From Streptomyces bambusae (GTDB lineage Bacteria; Actinomycetota; Actinomycetes; Streptomycetales; Streptomycetaceae): a stretch of DNA of 64,000 nt. The position numbers and the translations under genes were made by a program. The stretch spans positions 1 to 64,000 of the forward strand of contig NZ_JAJAUZ010000002.1 in the NCBI RefSeq assembly GCF_020532645.1, written 5' to 3'. Below the pieces are notes generated by a model. The model worked only from the letters and a program-made list of their open reading frames with translations, made no database searches and was not told the DNA's origin. This document shows, piece after piece, positions 55,109-63,800 of the stretch (positions are counted from its first letter, which is position 1; every line of letters begins with the position of its first letter).

Positions 55109-55620
55109 CTCTGCTTCCGTGCAGAACGGCTCCTTGCGCGCTGTGGCCGGCACCGTGATCCCGATGAACCTCATGCGGCGCCGGGAGCCCCACGGCAAGC
55201 CGCTGCATCTGGTCAACAAGAAGGCCAAGGAACCGGCCGGGCCGATCGGGCAGGACGGCAAGCGCGTGTGGGTGGCTGAAGCGGTCTGCTTCACGGGCCG
55301 ACCTGAGCCGACTACAACGCCAAGCACAGCGAGCTGCCCGAGACAGCCCGGGTCCGCATCGACTTCCGGGAACGCAACTCCTCCGCGGCCTCGCGGCAGT
55401 CGGTCGACTACGCCGCCCACCGGGAGCCAGCCGTACTCCAGCGGTTCAGTCACCCCGGTGTTGTCCAGTACCGGCAGCACTACCCGTCCGAGCACACCGC
55501 CGGCCCCGTCGTCGTGTTCGACTACGACCGGCAGACCCTGCGCCTGGACGACTACTTGCACCAGTGTGGCGACCAACTGGACATCCTGGCCACGTGCGCC
55601 TGCGGGAGAACCTGACGCCA
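55109..55620 (+). pseudogene. Remnant of a PglW-like NERD-kinase (phage defence)
   Basis: Two pieces in different frames. Frame 1 (55119-55310) reads PLHLVNKKAKEPAGPIG and DGKRVWVAEAVCFTG, typical of the NERD region of PglW, the kinase of Pgl/BREX phage defence. Frame 2 (about 55316-55605) reads RVRIDFRERNSSAASRQSV, REPAVLQRFSHPGVV and TAGPVVVFDYD, the N-lobe of the kinase. The linker and the rest of the kinase are missing and the two parts are out of frame. Similarity to PglW is from memory of the family. Confidence 0.6.
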
Positions 55621-55770
55621 GACACCTGGCGAGCACCCGGCTGGCTACAGCCGTACTGGCGCCAGGCTCGCCGACTTCGACGGCGCGCGCCGGACCCTGG
55701 CGGTGTCCGTACGGTTCGTATCAGACCAGCGGCGATCTCAGCACGCGTCGTACCCGCCTGAATCCGCCGC

Positions 55771-55842
55771 TCACGCCTCGTCCTTCACCGGCTCCAGAAT
55801 CGCCACGCACTCCACGTGGTGCGTCATCGGGAAGATGTGGAC
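55771..55842 (-). pseudogene. Displaced 3' end of a TrmA/RlmD-type RNA methyltransferase gene
   Basis: The minus strand encodes the final 23 codons of a TrmA-family RNA (uracil-5) methyltransferase: FPMTHHVECVAIL is the conserved C-terminal signature, then a stop at 55771-55773. Nothing upstream continues the gene. An integrase gene lies beside it, so this is best read as the displaced 3' end (att remnant) left by site-specific integration. Confidence 0.65.
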
Positions 55843-56008
55843 CCGTGGGGTGGTAGTCAAAGCCGCAGGTCAGAGGCGGTTTTCCCCTACTCTCCAACGG
55901 GCCGTGCGTCAAACGAGCGTCACCAGCGTCGGCGTGCGTCACGGGCTATCGCCACTCTTGCCGTGCCGCCCTTGAGGGGCGCCCTGGCCAGGGTAGCGGA
56001 AACGGGTA

Positions 56009-56054
56009 CGGCGCCGCCGGCCACACGCGGAAAGGGGTGTGGCCGGCGGCGCCG
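56009..56054 (-). terminator. Long GC hairpin downstream of the integrase gene
   Basis: An 18-bp perfect stem (arms 56009-56026 and 56037-56054, starting CGGCGCCGCCGGCCACAC) with a 10-base loop lies 42 bp past the integrase stop. No T-run follows. It probably terminates the integrase transcript; the symmetric stem could stop both strands. Confidence 0.7.
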
Positions 56055-56095
56055 GGGAAACGCTATGTGCGAGGTGGACGGGAGGTTACCTACCG

Positions 56096-57241
56096 TCACC
56101 GACGGCGAGCATCCGTGCCCGGGCTCGGGGTGGCCCCGTCTGGAACGATCAGTTGGGAGTCCAGCCGCTGCCAGGCTCCGAGGACCGCTTGGTGAGCATC
56201 GGGGGCGAGGTGCGCGTACCGCTGCGTGGTCTGGTAGCTCTCATGCCCGAGCAGGTGCTGCACCTCGTACAGTGACACCCCCTTCTGAACCAGCCAGGAC
56301 GCACAGGTGTGACGCATGGAGTGCGGCGGGTAGTGCGGAACCGGCCGGTTCGTCCCGTCAGGTTCTGCGTAGTGCGCGCGCTTGACCGCGGGCCACCATG
56401 TCTGGGTCCGCCAGTTGCCGTCGTCGAGCAACCGACCGGACCGGCCCTTGGTGACAGTGGTGAAGACGACTCCCGCGCGGTCGCGCCCGCGCATGTGGCG
56501 GGCAAGGGCGTCGAGAACGTGCTCGGGGATCGGGACCTCGCGGCGGCTCTTCGAGCTCTTCGGGTACTCCTTGATCCCTGACTTCGTGTTGACCTCCACG
56601 ACGAACAGCCGGCCCCGCCGCCAGTCGATGCGGTGCCCATGGAGACCGGCCAGCTCTCCCCACCGCAGGCCTGTGTAGAAGGCGAGCAGCACCATCGTCT
56701 GCCACGGCTCTTCGAGCTCGTCGAGGATGGCTTGGGCCTCCTCGACGGTGAACCACTGCGGCGGCTTTACCGCCTCCCGGGGCAGGTCGATGCGCCTGCA
56801 AGGCGTCACGGAAATGAGGTTCTCGTCGACCGCCGCTCGCATGATGGAGGACATCAGGTTGTAGGCCCGCCGGATCGCCGAGGCCCCCTTCTTCTCCACG
56901 ACCAGCTTCCGGACCCAGGACTGCACGTCCAGGCGGGAGATCGCGCGCACTTCCCAATCAGACCAGTACGGAGTGATGTGGGTACGTATGCATGAAGCGT
57001 CTCCTCGCTGCGTATGGGGTTCCACGACGCGGGCTTCCCACCAGCGGTCGTGCCACTCCCCAAACTTGATCTTCCCCGCCTGCGGATCCTGATACGCATT
57101 CCGGCGGAGTTTCGCCTCCTGGTCCAGGCCCCATTCGCGGGCCTGCGACCGAAGGGGAAACGTTTCAGTGAACCGCTCGCCAGTATGGTTTCTGACAGTG
57201 GCCTGCCAATTTCCGGAGGCCAGCTTGCGCAGGTACGGCAT
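56096..57241 (-). CDS. Tyrosine-recombinase integrase
   Basis: A 381-residue phage-type integrase. It has an N-terminal arm-binding part, a SAM-like core-binding domain (about residues 65-160) and a catalytic domain with all key residues visible: Arg in YTGLRWGEL, H-x-x-R in PHSMRHT, His in LLGHES and the nucleophile Tyr in TTQRYAHL. It resembles integrases of actinomycete integrative elements. Its 3' end faces the truncated RNA methyltransferase end, the usual arrangement of integrase next to att site. The small excisionase-like gene lies directly upstream. Confidence 0.93.
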   Translation of the reverse strand: MPYLRKLASGNWQATVRNHTGERFTETFPLRSQAREWGLDQEAKLRRNAYQDPQAGKIKFGEWHDRWWEARVVEPHTQRGDASCIRTHITPYWSDWEVRAISRLDVQSWVRKLVVEKKGASAIRRAYNLMSSIMRAAVDENLISVTPCRRIDLPREAVKPPQWFTVEEAQAILDELEEPWQTMVLLAFYTGLRWGELAGLHGHRIDWRRGRLFVVEVNTKSGIKEYPKSSKSRREVPIPEHVLDALARHMRGRDRAGVVFTTVTKGRSGRLLDDGNWRTQTWWPAVKRAHYAEPDGTNRPVPHYPPHSMRHTCASWLVQKGVSLYEVQHLLGHESYQTTQRYAHLAPDAHQAVLGAWQRLDSQLIVPDGATPSPGTDARRR

Positions 57242-57309
57242 ATGCCCTTTCCGATTGTCTTGGGTATGACGACGGCTCTCGCCTCAACACGTATGGGGTC
57301 GGACTCAGC

Positions 57310-57510
57310 TCAGCGCCGGGGAGAGGCGGCCGTGCGCCGCCGGACCAGTTCATGCACGTCCTTGCTCGGGATGCGGACGCGCGAGCGTTCGTTGCCTGTG
57401 CGCAGGTCAACAACCGACAGCTCGCCCGAGGTGATGTACCGGTAGACGGACCTCCGGCTGATGTCGAGAATCTGGGCCACGCGGGGGACAGAGAGCAGGG
57501 TTTCGCACAT
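57310..57510 (-). CDS. Excisionase-like helix-turn-helix protein
   Basis: A 66-residue MerR/excisionase-type DNA-binding protein (LLSVPRVAQILDISRRSVYRYITSGEL, then RVRIPSKDVHELVRR). Small proteins like this next to integrases control the direction of recombination. The ATG at 57510 gives the typical length; the longer open frame upstream has no family support. It lies 68 bp before the integrase start. Confidence 0.8.
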   Translation of the reverse strand: MCETLLSVPRVAQILDISRRSVYRYITSGELSVVDLRTGNERSRVRIPSKDVHELVRRRTAASPRR

Positions 57511-57662
57511 GGTCGGGTCTTTCACTTCGCCCTGGGCTTCCGACGACGCCCGCGCGCAGTGACTGCGCAGGGCATGGCTCGGGCCGCAGCGGATTTTGGA
57601 CAGGGCAGCCCGCACCACGCCACCGCCGCGTAGTCGGTGCGAACTACGTCAATGATCTGGAG

Positions 57663-57689
57663 GATCCCCGGTTTGGCTAACCGGGGATC
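57663..57689. terminator. Perfect 11-bp hairpin between HTH gene and excisionase
   Basis: GATCCCCGGTT and AACCGGGGATC close a 5-base loop. It lies 53 bp past the stop of the minus-strand HTH gene and about 150 bp upstream of the excisionase start, so it most likely terminates the former. An AT-rich TATATATGTAC tract alongside may be the excisionase promoter. Confidence 0.6.
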
Positions 57690-57741
57690 GTCGGCTATAT
57701 ATGTACGCCGCTGTGTGAACCTCAGGCGCTGTCCGGAGGGG

Positions 57742-58128
57742 TCAGAGGGCCAACCGAAATGACCGAGGCGATCGCCCGTCGGCGTCGTTTTGCGCAGCCA
57801 CGATCCCGTCGCGGACAAGGCAGTCGAGGCTTCGGGTCGCGACCTTCTCCGAGACACCCACCGCGCGGGCGACCTGTCGGACATTCACGCCCGGGTGCAC
57901 GGCGACGTGAGCGAGTGCAGCTAGATCGCTTCGGTAGCAATCCTGGAGAAAGTCTTCGGCGAATAGGCCAGCCGCGCAGACACTCAGGCAGAGCGCCGTG
58001 GCGATGCCGCCATAGTCAACATGCTGCTTCTCAGTCCATGCGCACACAGCGCCGAGCGTGAACAGAGGAGGAGCCGTCAGGCGCAGAGAGAGCAATACAG
58101 ACTTGGACAGAGGATCTCCTGGAGCCAT
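57742..58128 (-). CDS. Small protein with C-terminal winged helix
   Basis: About 128 residues if the ATG at 58128 is used; the open frame extends further but that part has no coding character. The N-terminal half has hydrophobic stretches (LLSLRLTAPPLFTLGAVCAW, ALCLSVCAAGLFAEDFL). The C-terminal half is a winged helix (LAALAHVAVHPGVNVRQVAR, VGVSEKVATRSLDCLVRDGI). Probably a transcription regulator of the element. The start is uncertain because no good ribosome binding site is seen. Confidence 0.55.
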   Translation of the reverse strand: MAPGDPLSKSVLLSLRLTAPPLFTLGAVCAWTEKQHVDYGGIATALCLSVCAAGLFAEDFLQDCYRSDLAALAHVAVHPGVNVRQVARAVGVSEKVATRSLDCLVRDGIVAAQNDADGRSPRSFRLAL

Positions 58129-58398
58129 GGCTCGATCGAGAGTGCAGTGAGCCCATGGGCCGCCTGGAGCACGCACGAGGCCTTGCTGACCTGGTGTTTT
58201 CGGGGACGTTGTACGTTGGCATGGTCCCGGAGAGCGTTCCAGTCCTTCGCGTCTCTTCCATGTCTGCCGTGGGCGAATGCTCCGAGCCGGGCGCGTTTCC
58301 TGCCTCGAACGGGAAACTCCCTGCGGCATCGGACCAGACTTGGCACGATCACGAGCATGATGCCGCATCCTCTCCTTGACGTCGCCCACGTGGCCAAT
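58129..58398. other. Intergenic region left of the first IS copy
   Basis: About 270 bp with no credible gene. A short inverted repeat (GTTTCC and GGAAAC, around 58290-58320) is visible. It may hold the promoter of the HTH gene. Confidence 0.35.
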
Positions 58399-58464
58399 GA
58401 GCGTTTTCAGCGTGGCCACTGATCGGGTGACGGGGCCGGGGGTGAGGGAGGGGTTCGCAACGCA

Positions 58465-58526
58465 CAGGGCTCCCGTGCCGTTGAGGGAGGTGTTCGAAGT
58501 CTCAACCCATCGGCACAGGAGCCCTG
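58465..58526 (+). promoter_or_regulatory. RNA hairpin covering the transposase ribosome binding site
   Basis: Arms 58465-58485 and 58501-58526 can pair over about 20 bases; the 3' arm contains the AGGAG site and ends at the TTG start. The truncated second copy keeps the same stem through compensatory base changes, which supports a functional RNA structure that hides the start. Confidence 0.6.
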
Positions 58527-59274
58527 TTGGTTCCGTATCCTGCCGCACTCGACCTCCCGCACGCCCTGGTCGAGTGGGTCACGATGCTCATAGTCACCCG
58601 CGAGGGTGACCGACGGTGCAAACTCCCGCCGCACCGGCGTGCGCTCGTCGCTCTGGTGTACTTACGCCGCCACGACACCCTCTCCCGCATCGCATCCGGA
58701 TTCGGGATATCCGTCGGCACCGCCCACGCGTATGTCACCGCCGTGACCGGCCTGCTCGCCGAACGGGCTCCCGGCCTACTCAAGACTCTGCGCGAGCACG
58801 ACCCGGAGTTCGTCCTGCTGGACGGGACCCTCGCCGAGTGCGACCGCGTCGGCGACAGCCGGGCGGACTACTCGGCCAAGCACCGCCGGCACGGCGTGAA
58901 CGTCCAGGTCGTCACCGACCCCTCCGGTGAGGTGCTGTGGATCTCGCCCGCGCTGCCGGGCCGCACCCACGACCTGACCGCCGCCCGCACCCACCGCATT
59001 ATCCAGATCTGCGAGCGCCAGGGCGCCCCGATCCTCGCCGATCGCGCCTACACGGGCGCCGGCCCCTGGGTCGCCACCGGCCTCAAACGACCGCCCGGCG
59101 GGGAGCTCACTCCCACTCAGCGCACTGTCACCGCGCCCTCGCGCAAACCCGGGCCCCTGTCGAACGCGGCATGGCACGGCTGAAGTGCTGGCAGATCTTC
59201 CGCAGGTCCCGCGTCAGCCCCACCGCATGACCGTCATCACCAAGGCCGTCCTCACCCTGGAGAGGCAACGCTGA
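58527..59274 (+). pseudogene. IS5-type (DDE) transposase, frameshifted
   Basis: Starts with TTG at 58527 behind AGGAG. The N-terminal helix-turn-helix ([19 protein letters not shown]) and DDE core are clear: first Asp in [12 protein letters not shown], second Asp in [13 protein letters not shown], and the final Glu in [11 protein letters not shown]. That last part is reached only after a one-base loss near 59130 (compare the homologous fragment at 62790), and another one-base loss near 59215 displaces the end. Uncorrected, the protein stops at 218 residues without the catalytic Glu, so it is probably inactive. Confidence 0.85.
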
Positions 59275-59282
59275 AAAGGCTC

Positions 59283-59653
59283 ACTCCGTGCCGGCGGTGC
59301 TTGGCCGAGTAGTCCTCCCGGCTGTCGCCGACGCGGTCGCACTCGACGAGGGTCCCGTCCAGCAGCACGAAGTTGGGGTCGTTCTCGCGCAGGGTTTTCA
59401 GCAGGCCGGGTGTACGGGCCGCGAGTAGCCCGGTGACGGCGGTGACATAGGCGTGGGCGGTGCCGACGGATATCCCGAAGCCAGCCGCGATACGGGTGAG
59501 GGTGTCGTGGCGCCGCAAGTACACGAGAGCGACGAGCGCGCGCTGGTGCGGCGGGAGTTTGCGCCTTCGGTCACCCTCGCGGGTGACGATGAGCATCGTT
59601 ACCCACTCGACCAGGGCGTGGGGCAGGTCGAGTGCGGCAGGATAGGGAACCAA
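59283..59653 (-). pseudogene. Truncated IS5-type transposase (5' part)
   Basis: Begins with TTG at 59653 and matches copy 1 closely ([54 protein letters not shown]). It breaks after KHRRHG where copy 1 starts, leaving only the HTH and the first catalytic Asp. It cannot be active. Confidence 0.85.
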
Positions 59654-59780
59654 CGAGGCTTCTGTGCCGATGGGGTTGAGACTTCGAACATCTCCCTCAA
59701 CGGCATGGGAGCCTCGTGCGTTGCGGCCCCGCCTCCACCACACTGGCATCACCCGATCGGTGACCGCGCTGAAACGGCTC
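59283..59780 (-). mobile_element. IS5-type insertion sequence, copy 2, truncated
   Basis: The 5' half of a second copy in inverted orientation. Its terminal repeat (complement of GAGCCGTTTCAGCG) ends at 59780. The other end is cut exactly at the outer base of copy 1, and the missing half is not found left of copy 1. Copy 1 therefore probably inserted here and a deletion followed. Confidence 0.8.
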
Positions 59781-61932
59781 AGTGGCAAAAAATCGCCAGA
59801 GATTGAGAAAGCAGATCACGGACAGCTGGAATTGGCACTGATGATACTCGCCAATCCCAATACTCTATCGACAATTCACCTTTTAGGTCTTCTATGAGGG
59901 CGGGGTCGCCGTGGACGGCAACAGCGCGCAGTATTAGGCCGACAGCGGTCGGACTCCACTCTTCTTCTATCATGGCGACTATCGCTGTGTTCGAGGGGAG
60001 GGGAGCGGGCGGATGATCGACACCCAAATAGTTCGCTAGGCCCAGATATGGCATGTAAGTATCGTCATCTAGGCGAGGAAGCAAAGTTCCGCTGGTTTGC
60101 CGCATAAAAACCGCGGCACTCTCCTTGTCGGCCTGAGACGCGTTCCATAGCAGCCAGAAGCGCGCTTTCCAATCCGCCCGGTCCAGCATCTTTTGCAAGG
60201 AATCGCGATTTCGGACGATGAACTGCATGACGATTTCAGGGTGCTCAGCCTCATTCATCCGATAGAGGATTGAGGAAAAGCTGCCCGGCTCTGCATTCTC
60301 CATGACCAAAGCAAGGTCGGCGCTCAACACCTTCTCAAGGAATGGCGCAGTGCACCCTTTTTCTAGTCTCTCTAGATTGCCGATGAGGCCGCTCAGGCTA
60401 CTCATTGAAGTCTGGCATTTTGTGAGAACACCCTGTAGATCGCCAGAAGAGAGCGCCCTTGCAAGCGAGTTTGCTGCAGGATTCAGACGGTAACGGAGGA
60501 TGGAGTAGGCGAGGCTCTTTAGGCTATTGATGGAGGACTTGTTAATTGTTGTCTGCCAGTCTTCAATGCCCCAACCATCGAAAACAGTGCATGGATTGAC
60601 AGTTGAGCACAGGACTCTCATGCCCTGGTCTACCTGATAAGCGGGAGCCCCCTTCAAGCTTTCACTCAACAGCGTAGTCGCTGAGGGCGTGAGGAGGTCC
60701 TGGAGGCGCCAGCGTTCATTTTGGGGAAGGGAGTAGAGGACGGGGTGCAGTATTTTCCTGAGCATCGCCCCCGATACGTTTTCCAGAGAGCTTCGCAGCC
60801 TTGGGGTTATTTTCTGGTCTCTCAGAATCCGAAATACTAGTTCACGCTCCCGGCGTTCAGCAAACCAGCGCAGCGCATAAATTCCTACTCCCCCGGTCGC
60901 GATGGAGCGTTCGTAGTACTCATGCACAATTGAGTCGTCGGTCGGTATGATTGTTTTGCAGTGCCGAGACAGCGCACGCAGAACCCAATCGCAAACCTTT
61001 ATGTTGCTGAGCTGGTAGCGTCCACGTCTGGTCGGACTCTCACTGACCAGGCCCTCAGCCAACAATTTTTGCATCGCTCCAGAGAAACGGGTAAGCATCT
61101 CCACAGGTGTGGTGTATTCCCGCGCCCCAAGGACGGCCAAGACGTGAAGCGCCTTGCAGCGATCGCCACTGAATGGGGCGATCCCATATTCTTCTTTAAT
61201 GAAATCCAGGACGGCATTTCGATCCACTTGCCTTAGCGATATTTCTGGCTTCTTGTTCCACACTTCCAAAGATTCCACGATTCCCGCCAGGTCAAAACCA
61301 GAATGCCGTACGAGGGCTTTCATGTCCTCCTTGGTGGCGCTTCGTTCGACTCTGCGAGTGTATTCCTTTACTACTTCCAAATCCAATTGATGATTCCGTG
61401 TGAGCAAGACAACATCGGAACCCGCCGTCCTCTCTTTCAACGCCAAAACCCATCTAGGCAGTTCAATGAATGAGTTGCCCCGGAAGCAAAATAGAACGAC
61501 TACGCCTGGAGGACTCGCTTTCATGTAGAGATTCCTGGCAATGTCTTCGTTCAAGTGGCAGTCGTCCAAAATGTACAGCGTTGGAGTTTTGTACCTCCTG
61601 TACTGTTGGTCGGCTATCGCAAGATCTTCTAGATCCTCATTTTCGAGCTCGCTTGCGGAGGCATACCGAACAGCGGGATTGCCGGTCCTGGAGATATCAT
61701 GCCAGAGCCTCCCAGCCTGATATGAGAAGAAAGTCTTCCCGCGGTTTGGTCCACCAAATATCACCACATGGGCTTGCTCGAGCCTCTGTGCCACACGGCT
61801 GAGGAGCTCTTCTCGTCCTGGGAGTCCGTGGAACGAAACGTCCTCCCATGTCGGTTTCCCTGGGAACGTCGGCCATGACTGACTTGCCAAGTGTCGCTGT
61901 AGGTCCTCGAATCCCATACTGCATCGCCTCAC
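59779..61932 (-). CDS. STAND/AAA-type NTPase, possible defence protein
   Basis: A 717-residue protein. After a short N-terminal part, a P-loop ([15 protein letters not shown], about residues 58-72) and Walker B (TLYILDDCH, near 118-126) define a STAND-like NTPase. The region to about 330 looks like its helical and winged-helix extensions, and the rest is a long alpha-helical, probably repeat-type sensor region. The GTG at 61932 overlaps the stop of the membrane protein gene (GTGA); an ATG at 61917 is the alternative. Codon use is plainly richer in A and T than the neighbours, indicating transfer. The layout fits a phage-defence pair, but no known system is recognised. Confidence 0.75.
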   Translation of the reverse strand: MRRCSMGFEDLQRHLASQSWPTFPGKPTWEDVSFHGLPGREELLSRVAQRLEQAHVVIFGGPNRGKTFFSYQAGRLWHDISRTGNPAVRYASASELENEDLEDLAIADQQYRRYKTPTLYILDDCHLNEDIARNLYMKASPPGVVVLFCFRGNSFIELPRWVLALKERTAGSDVVLLTRNHQLDLEVVKEYTRRVERSATKEDMKALVRHSGFDLAGIVESLEVWNKKPEISLRQVDRNAVLDFIKEEYGIAPFSGDRCKALHVLAVLGAREYTTPVEMLTRFSGAMQKLLAEGLVSESPTRRGRYQLSNIKVCDWVLRALSRHCKTIIPTDDSIVHEYYERSIATGGVGIYALRWFAERRERELVFRILRDQKITPRLRSSLENVSGAMLRKILHPVLYSLPQNERWRLQDLLTPSATTLLSESLKGAPAYQVDQGMRVLCSTVNPCTVFDGWGIEDWQTTINKSSINSLKSLAYSILRYRLNPAANSLARALSSGDLQGVLTKCQTSMSSLSGLIGNLERLEKGCTAPFLEKVLSADLALVMENAEPGSFSSILYRMNEAEHPEIVMQFIVRNRDSLQKMLDRADWKARFWLLWNASQADKESAAVFMRQTSGTLLPRLDDDTYMPYLGLANYLGVDHPPAPLPSNTAIVAMIEEEWSPTAVGLILRAVAVHGDPALIEDLKGELSIEYWDWRVSSVPIPAVRDLLSQSLAIFCH

Positions 61933-62267
61933 CTTAGGAACAGGACCCCAATTGCGCTGGCCAAAACTGAAGTTCCAGATATCAACAGGATGCTCAATTT
62001 GCGGCTCACGCTGGAAAGTGTAATGAGGCGCTCGAACTCGGAAGCGTCCCGAGAATCACCTCGAAACCCTTCAAGGTTGAGGCTAAACCAAGCAAACAAA
62101 ATAGCCGAAAGTATTAGAAGAGCTGCGGAGGCGATGATGGTCCCTTGAAGCGGCTTCGCAGTCTGCGACACTTCCGACGTTAGGATGTTGATAGCCGCTC
62201 CGGCTATCGTGCCAGCCAACAGGGACCATGCACTTGGTGCAATCAGAAATATCCTCCTGATGCTCAC
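61929..62267 (-). CDS. Small membrane protein coupled to the STAND NTPase
   Basis: A 112-residue protein with three likely membrane helices (SAWSLLAGTIAGAAINIL, TIIASAALLILSAILFAWF, LSILLISGTSVLASAIGVLF) and a charged loop between the second and third. The GTG at 62267 stands five bases after GGAGGT. Its stop overlaps the NTPase start, so the two proteins are made together. Like its partner it is AT-richer than the surroundings. It may be the membrane-acting effector switched on by the NTPase; this is inference. Confidence 0.65.
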   Translation of the reverse strand: MSIRRIFLIAPSAWSLLAGTIAGAAINILTSEVSQTAKPLQGTIIASAALLILSAILFAWFSLNLEGFRGDSRDASEFERLITLSSVSRKLSILLISGTSVLASAIGVLFLR

Positions 62268-62590
62268 GCCACACCTCCACCACCCAGGATTCTGGTGAGT
62301 ATGTAGAGAGGGTAGAACGATTGCTACCAAGTCCCTGCCTCAGCGAGCTCTTCGCCATCAAGGCTATTTGCTTCTCAATCAGCTTGCACCCTGACGCCAG
62401 GCGTCGTCATGCAGGCCCCGAAGTGCGGTGAGCCAGTCTTCCGGCACGGTCAGGACTGGCCGGTAGGAGTCCAGCCCGGCTGGGCTGCTGCCTGGATCCG
62501 GTACAAGTTCGAGCGCGTGGCCCGCGACCCGGACGCGCTGGCCGAGGCTCCACCGCTGGTCAGCCCAGCCGTGTACCAGCGGCGACCGGG
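62268..62590. other. Junction region with a small gene fragment
   Basis: No intact gene. The plus strand from 62409 to about 62586 reads WIRYKFERVARDPDALAEAP and then PLVSPAVYQRR, apparently the C-terminal part of a protein I cannot name, joined directly to IS sequence. The left part probably holds the promoter of the membrane protein and NTPase genes. Confidence 0.4.
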
Positions 62591-62939
62591 CAGGTGCTGT
62601 GGATCTCGCCGGCCTTGCCGGGCCGGCGCCACGACCTGACCGCGGCCCGCACTCACGGGATCATCCGGGTCTGCGAACGAAAAGGTGTCCCAGTCCTGGC
62701 CGACCCCGCCTACCAGGGCGCCGGCCCCTGGGTCACCACCGGGCGCAGACGGCCGCCCGGCGGGCAGCTATCCCCAACACAGCAGACGGTCAACCGGGCA
62801 CTGGCCACATCCCGGGCACCCGTCGAACGGGGCATGGCACTGCTGAAGTCCTGATTCCGAAGATCCCGGATCTGCCCCAACCGCATGACGTCAATCGCCA
62901 GGCCGTACTCACCATGGAGAGGCAACGCTGAAAATGCTC
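62591..62939 (+). mobile_element. IS5-type insertion sequence, copy 3, 3' fragment
   Basis: The 3' third of the same IS. It encodes [36 protein letters not shown] and [11 protein letters not shown], then degenerates. It ends with the terminal repeat GGCAACGCTGAAAATGCTC (one mismatch to copy 1). With copies 1 and 2 it brackets the STAND pair. Confidence 0.85.
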
Positions 62940-63710
62940 AATCTCGACGCCTACGTTGCGGACATCGGAACGATCTTTCGCGCGTTTGCCGATCAGGACT
63001 CCGGATGTGTCTCGTACGGGGTCCTGGTGGAAGGGCGGAGATGGTTCGTGAAGAGCGCTTCAGTCCCTGCAGCTGTGTCGTCGCTGCGGCGAGCCGTCAG
63101 CGTGCACCTGGCCGTCACTCACCCAGCCATCACGCCCCTGCTGCACAGCATCACGACGAATGAGGGACTGGCCCTCGTCTACCCCTGGGTGCCAGGCGAG
63201 GTTCTCTACCACCCCACCAAATCCCACCAGGGGGGCAGAACTGCTCCGGACAGCCCGATGGCCCGTTTCCGTGGCCTTCCACTCCCCGAGGTCCACGCCG
63301 CCCTGGACATGATTCTGGACGCCCATCTCGCGGTGGAGTCCGCGGGGCTCGTGGCCGTCGACCTCTATGACGGCTGCATGTTGTACGACTTCGAAGAGCA
63401 GCGGATGAGGCTGTGCGACCTTGACGAGTACCGGCAGGGGCCGTTCACGCTGGACGCCAACCGGCTCCCCGGCTCCAGCCGATACATGGCACCGGAGGAG
63501 TTCGTACGCGGTTCGCTGATCGACATCCGGACCACCGTATTCAACCTCGGCAGGGCCTTGCGGCTCCTGCTGGACGCTGGCGACGATGAGCATCAATGGC
63601 GCGGCACCGCCTCCCAGCTGGCAATCGCCAAAAAGGCAACATGTAAGGAACCAGACCAAAGATTCCCCTCCGTCAACGCACTGACCGAAGCGTGGCATGA
63701 AGCCCTGTAA
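62934..63710 (+). CDS. Protein kinase-like / phosphotransferase-fold protein
   Basis: A 258-residue protein with a reduced kinase fold: strand YGVLVEGRRWFVKSA with the ATP-binding Lys, HPAITPLLHSITTNEGLALVY as hinge region, a catalytic-loop-like VAVDLYDGCMLYDF, LCDLDEY in place of DFG, and a late SSRYMAPEEFVRGS resembling the APE motif. The usual HRD and the Asn after it are not evident, so activity is uncertain. The ATG at 62934 lies inside the terminal repeat of the IS fragment, and the nearest ribosome-binding-like sequence, GGAGAGG, is also IS DNA. Confidence 0.75.
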   Translation: MLNLDAYVADIGTIFRAFADQDSGCVSYGVLVEGRRWFVKSASVPAAVSSLRRAVSVHLAVTHPAITPLLHSITTNEGLALVYPWVPGEVLYHPTKSHQGGRTAPDSPMARFRGLPLPEVHAALDMILDAHLAVESAGLVAVDLYDGCMLYDFEEQRMRLCDLDEYRQGPFTLDANRLPGSSRYMAPEEFVRGSLIDIRTTVFNLGRALRLLLDAGDDEHQWRGTASQLAIAKKATCKEPDQRFPSVNALTEAWHEAL

Positions 63711-63800
63711 GCACAGGATCGAGGCTAACGCTGACCAGCTGGACGTAACGGTCACATTCGCCAGGCAATATTAGTGCGAGCCAGGAGGGAGGATTTCGAG

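Larger units (their letters stand above)
58399..59282 (+). mobile_element. IS5-type insertion sequence, copy 1
   Basis: An 884-bp element bounded by 19-bp imperfect inverted repeats, GAGCGTTTTCAGCGTGGCC at the left and the complement of GAGCCTTTTCAGCGTTGCC at the right (two mismatches). It holds one transposase gene with frameshifts. No target duplication is evident, because the right side abuts a truncated inverted copy of the same element. Confidence 0.85.

Noticed and set aside
55843..55960. Possible tRNA gene at the integration site
   Set aside because: No cloverleaf can be drawn; the recognisable target is the 3' end of an RNA methyltransferase gene.
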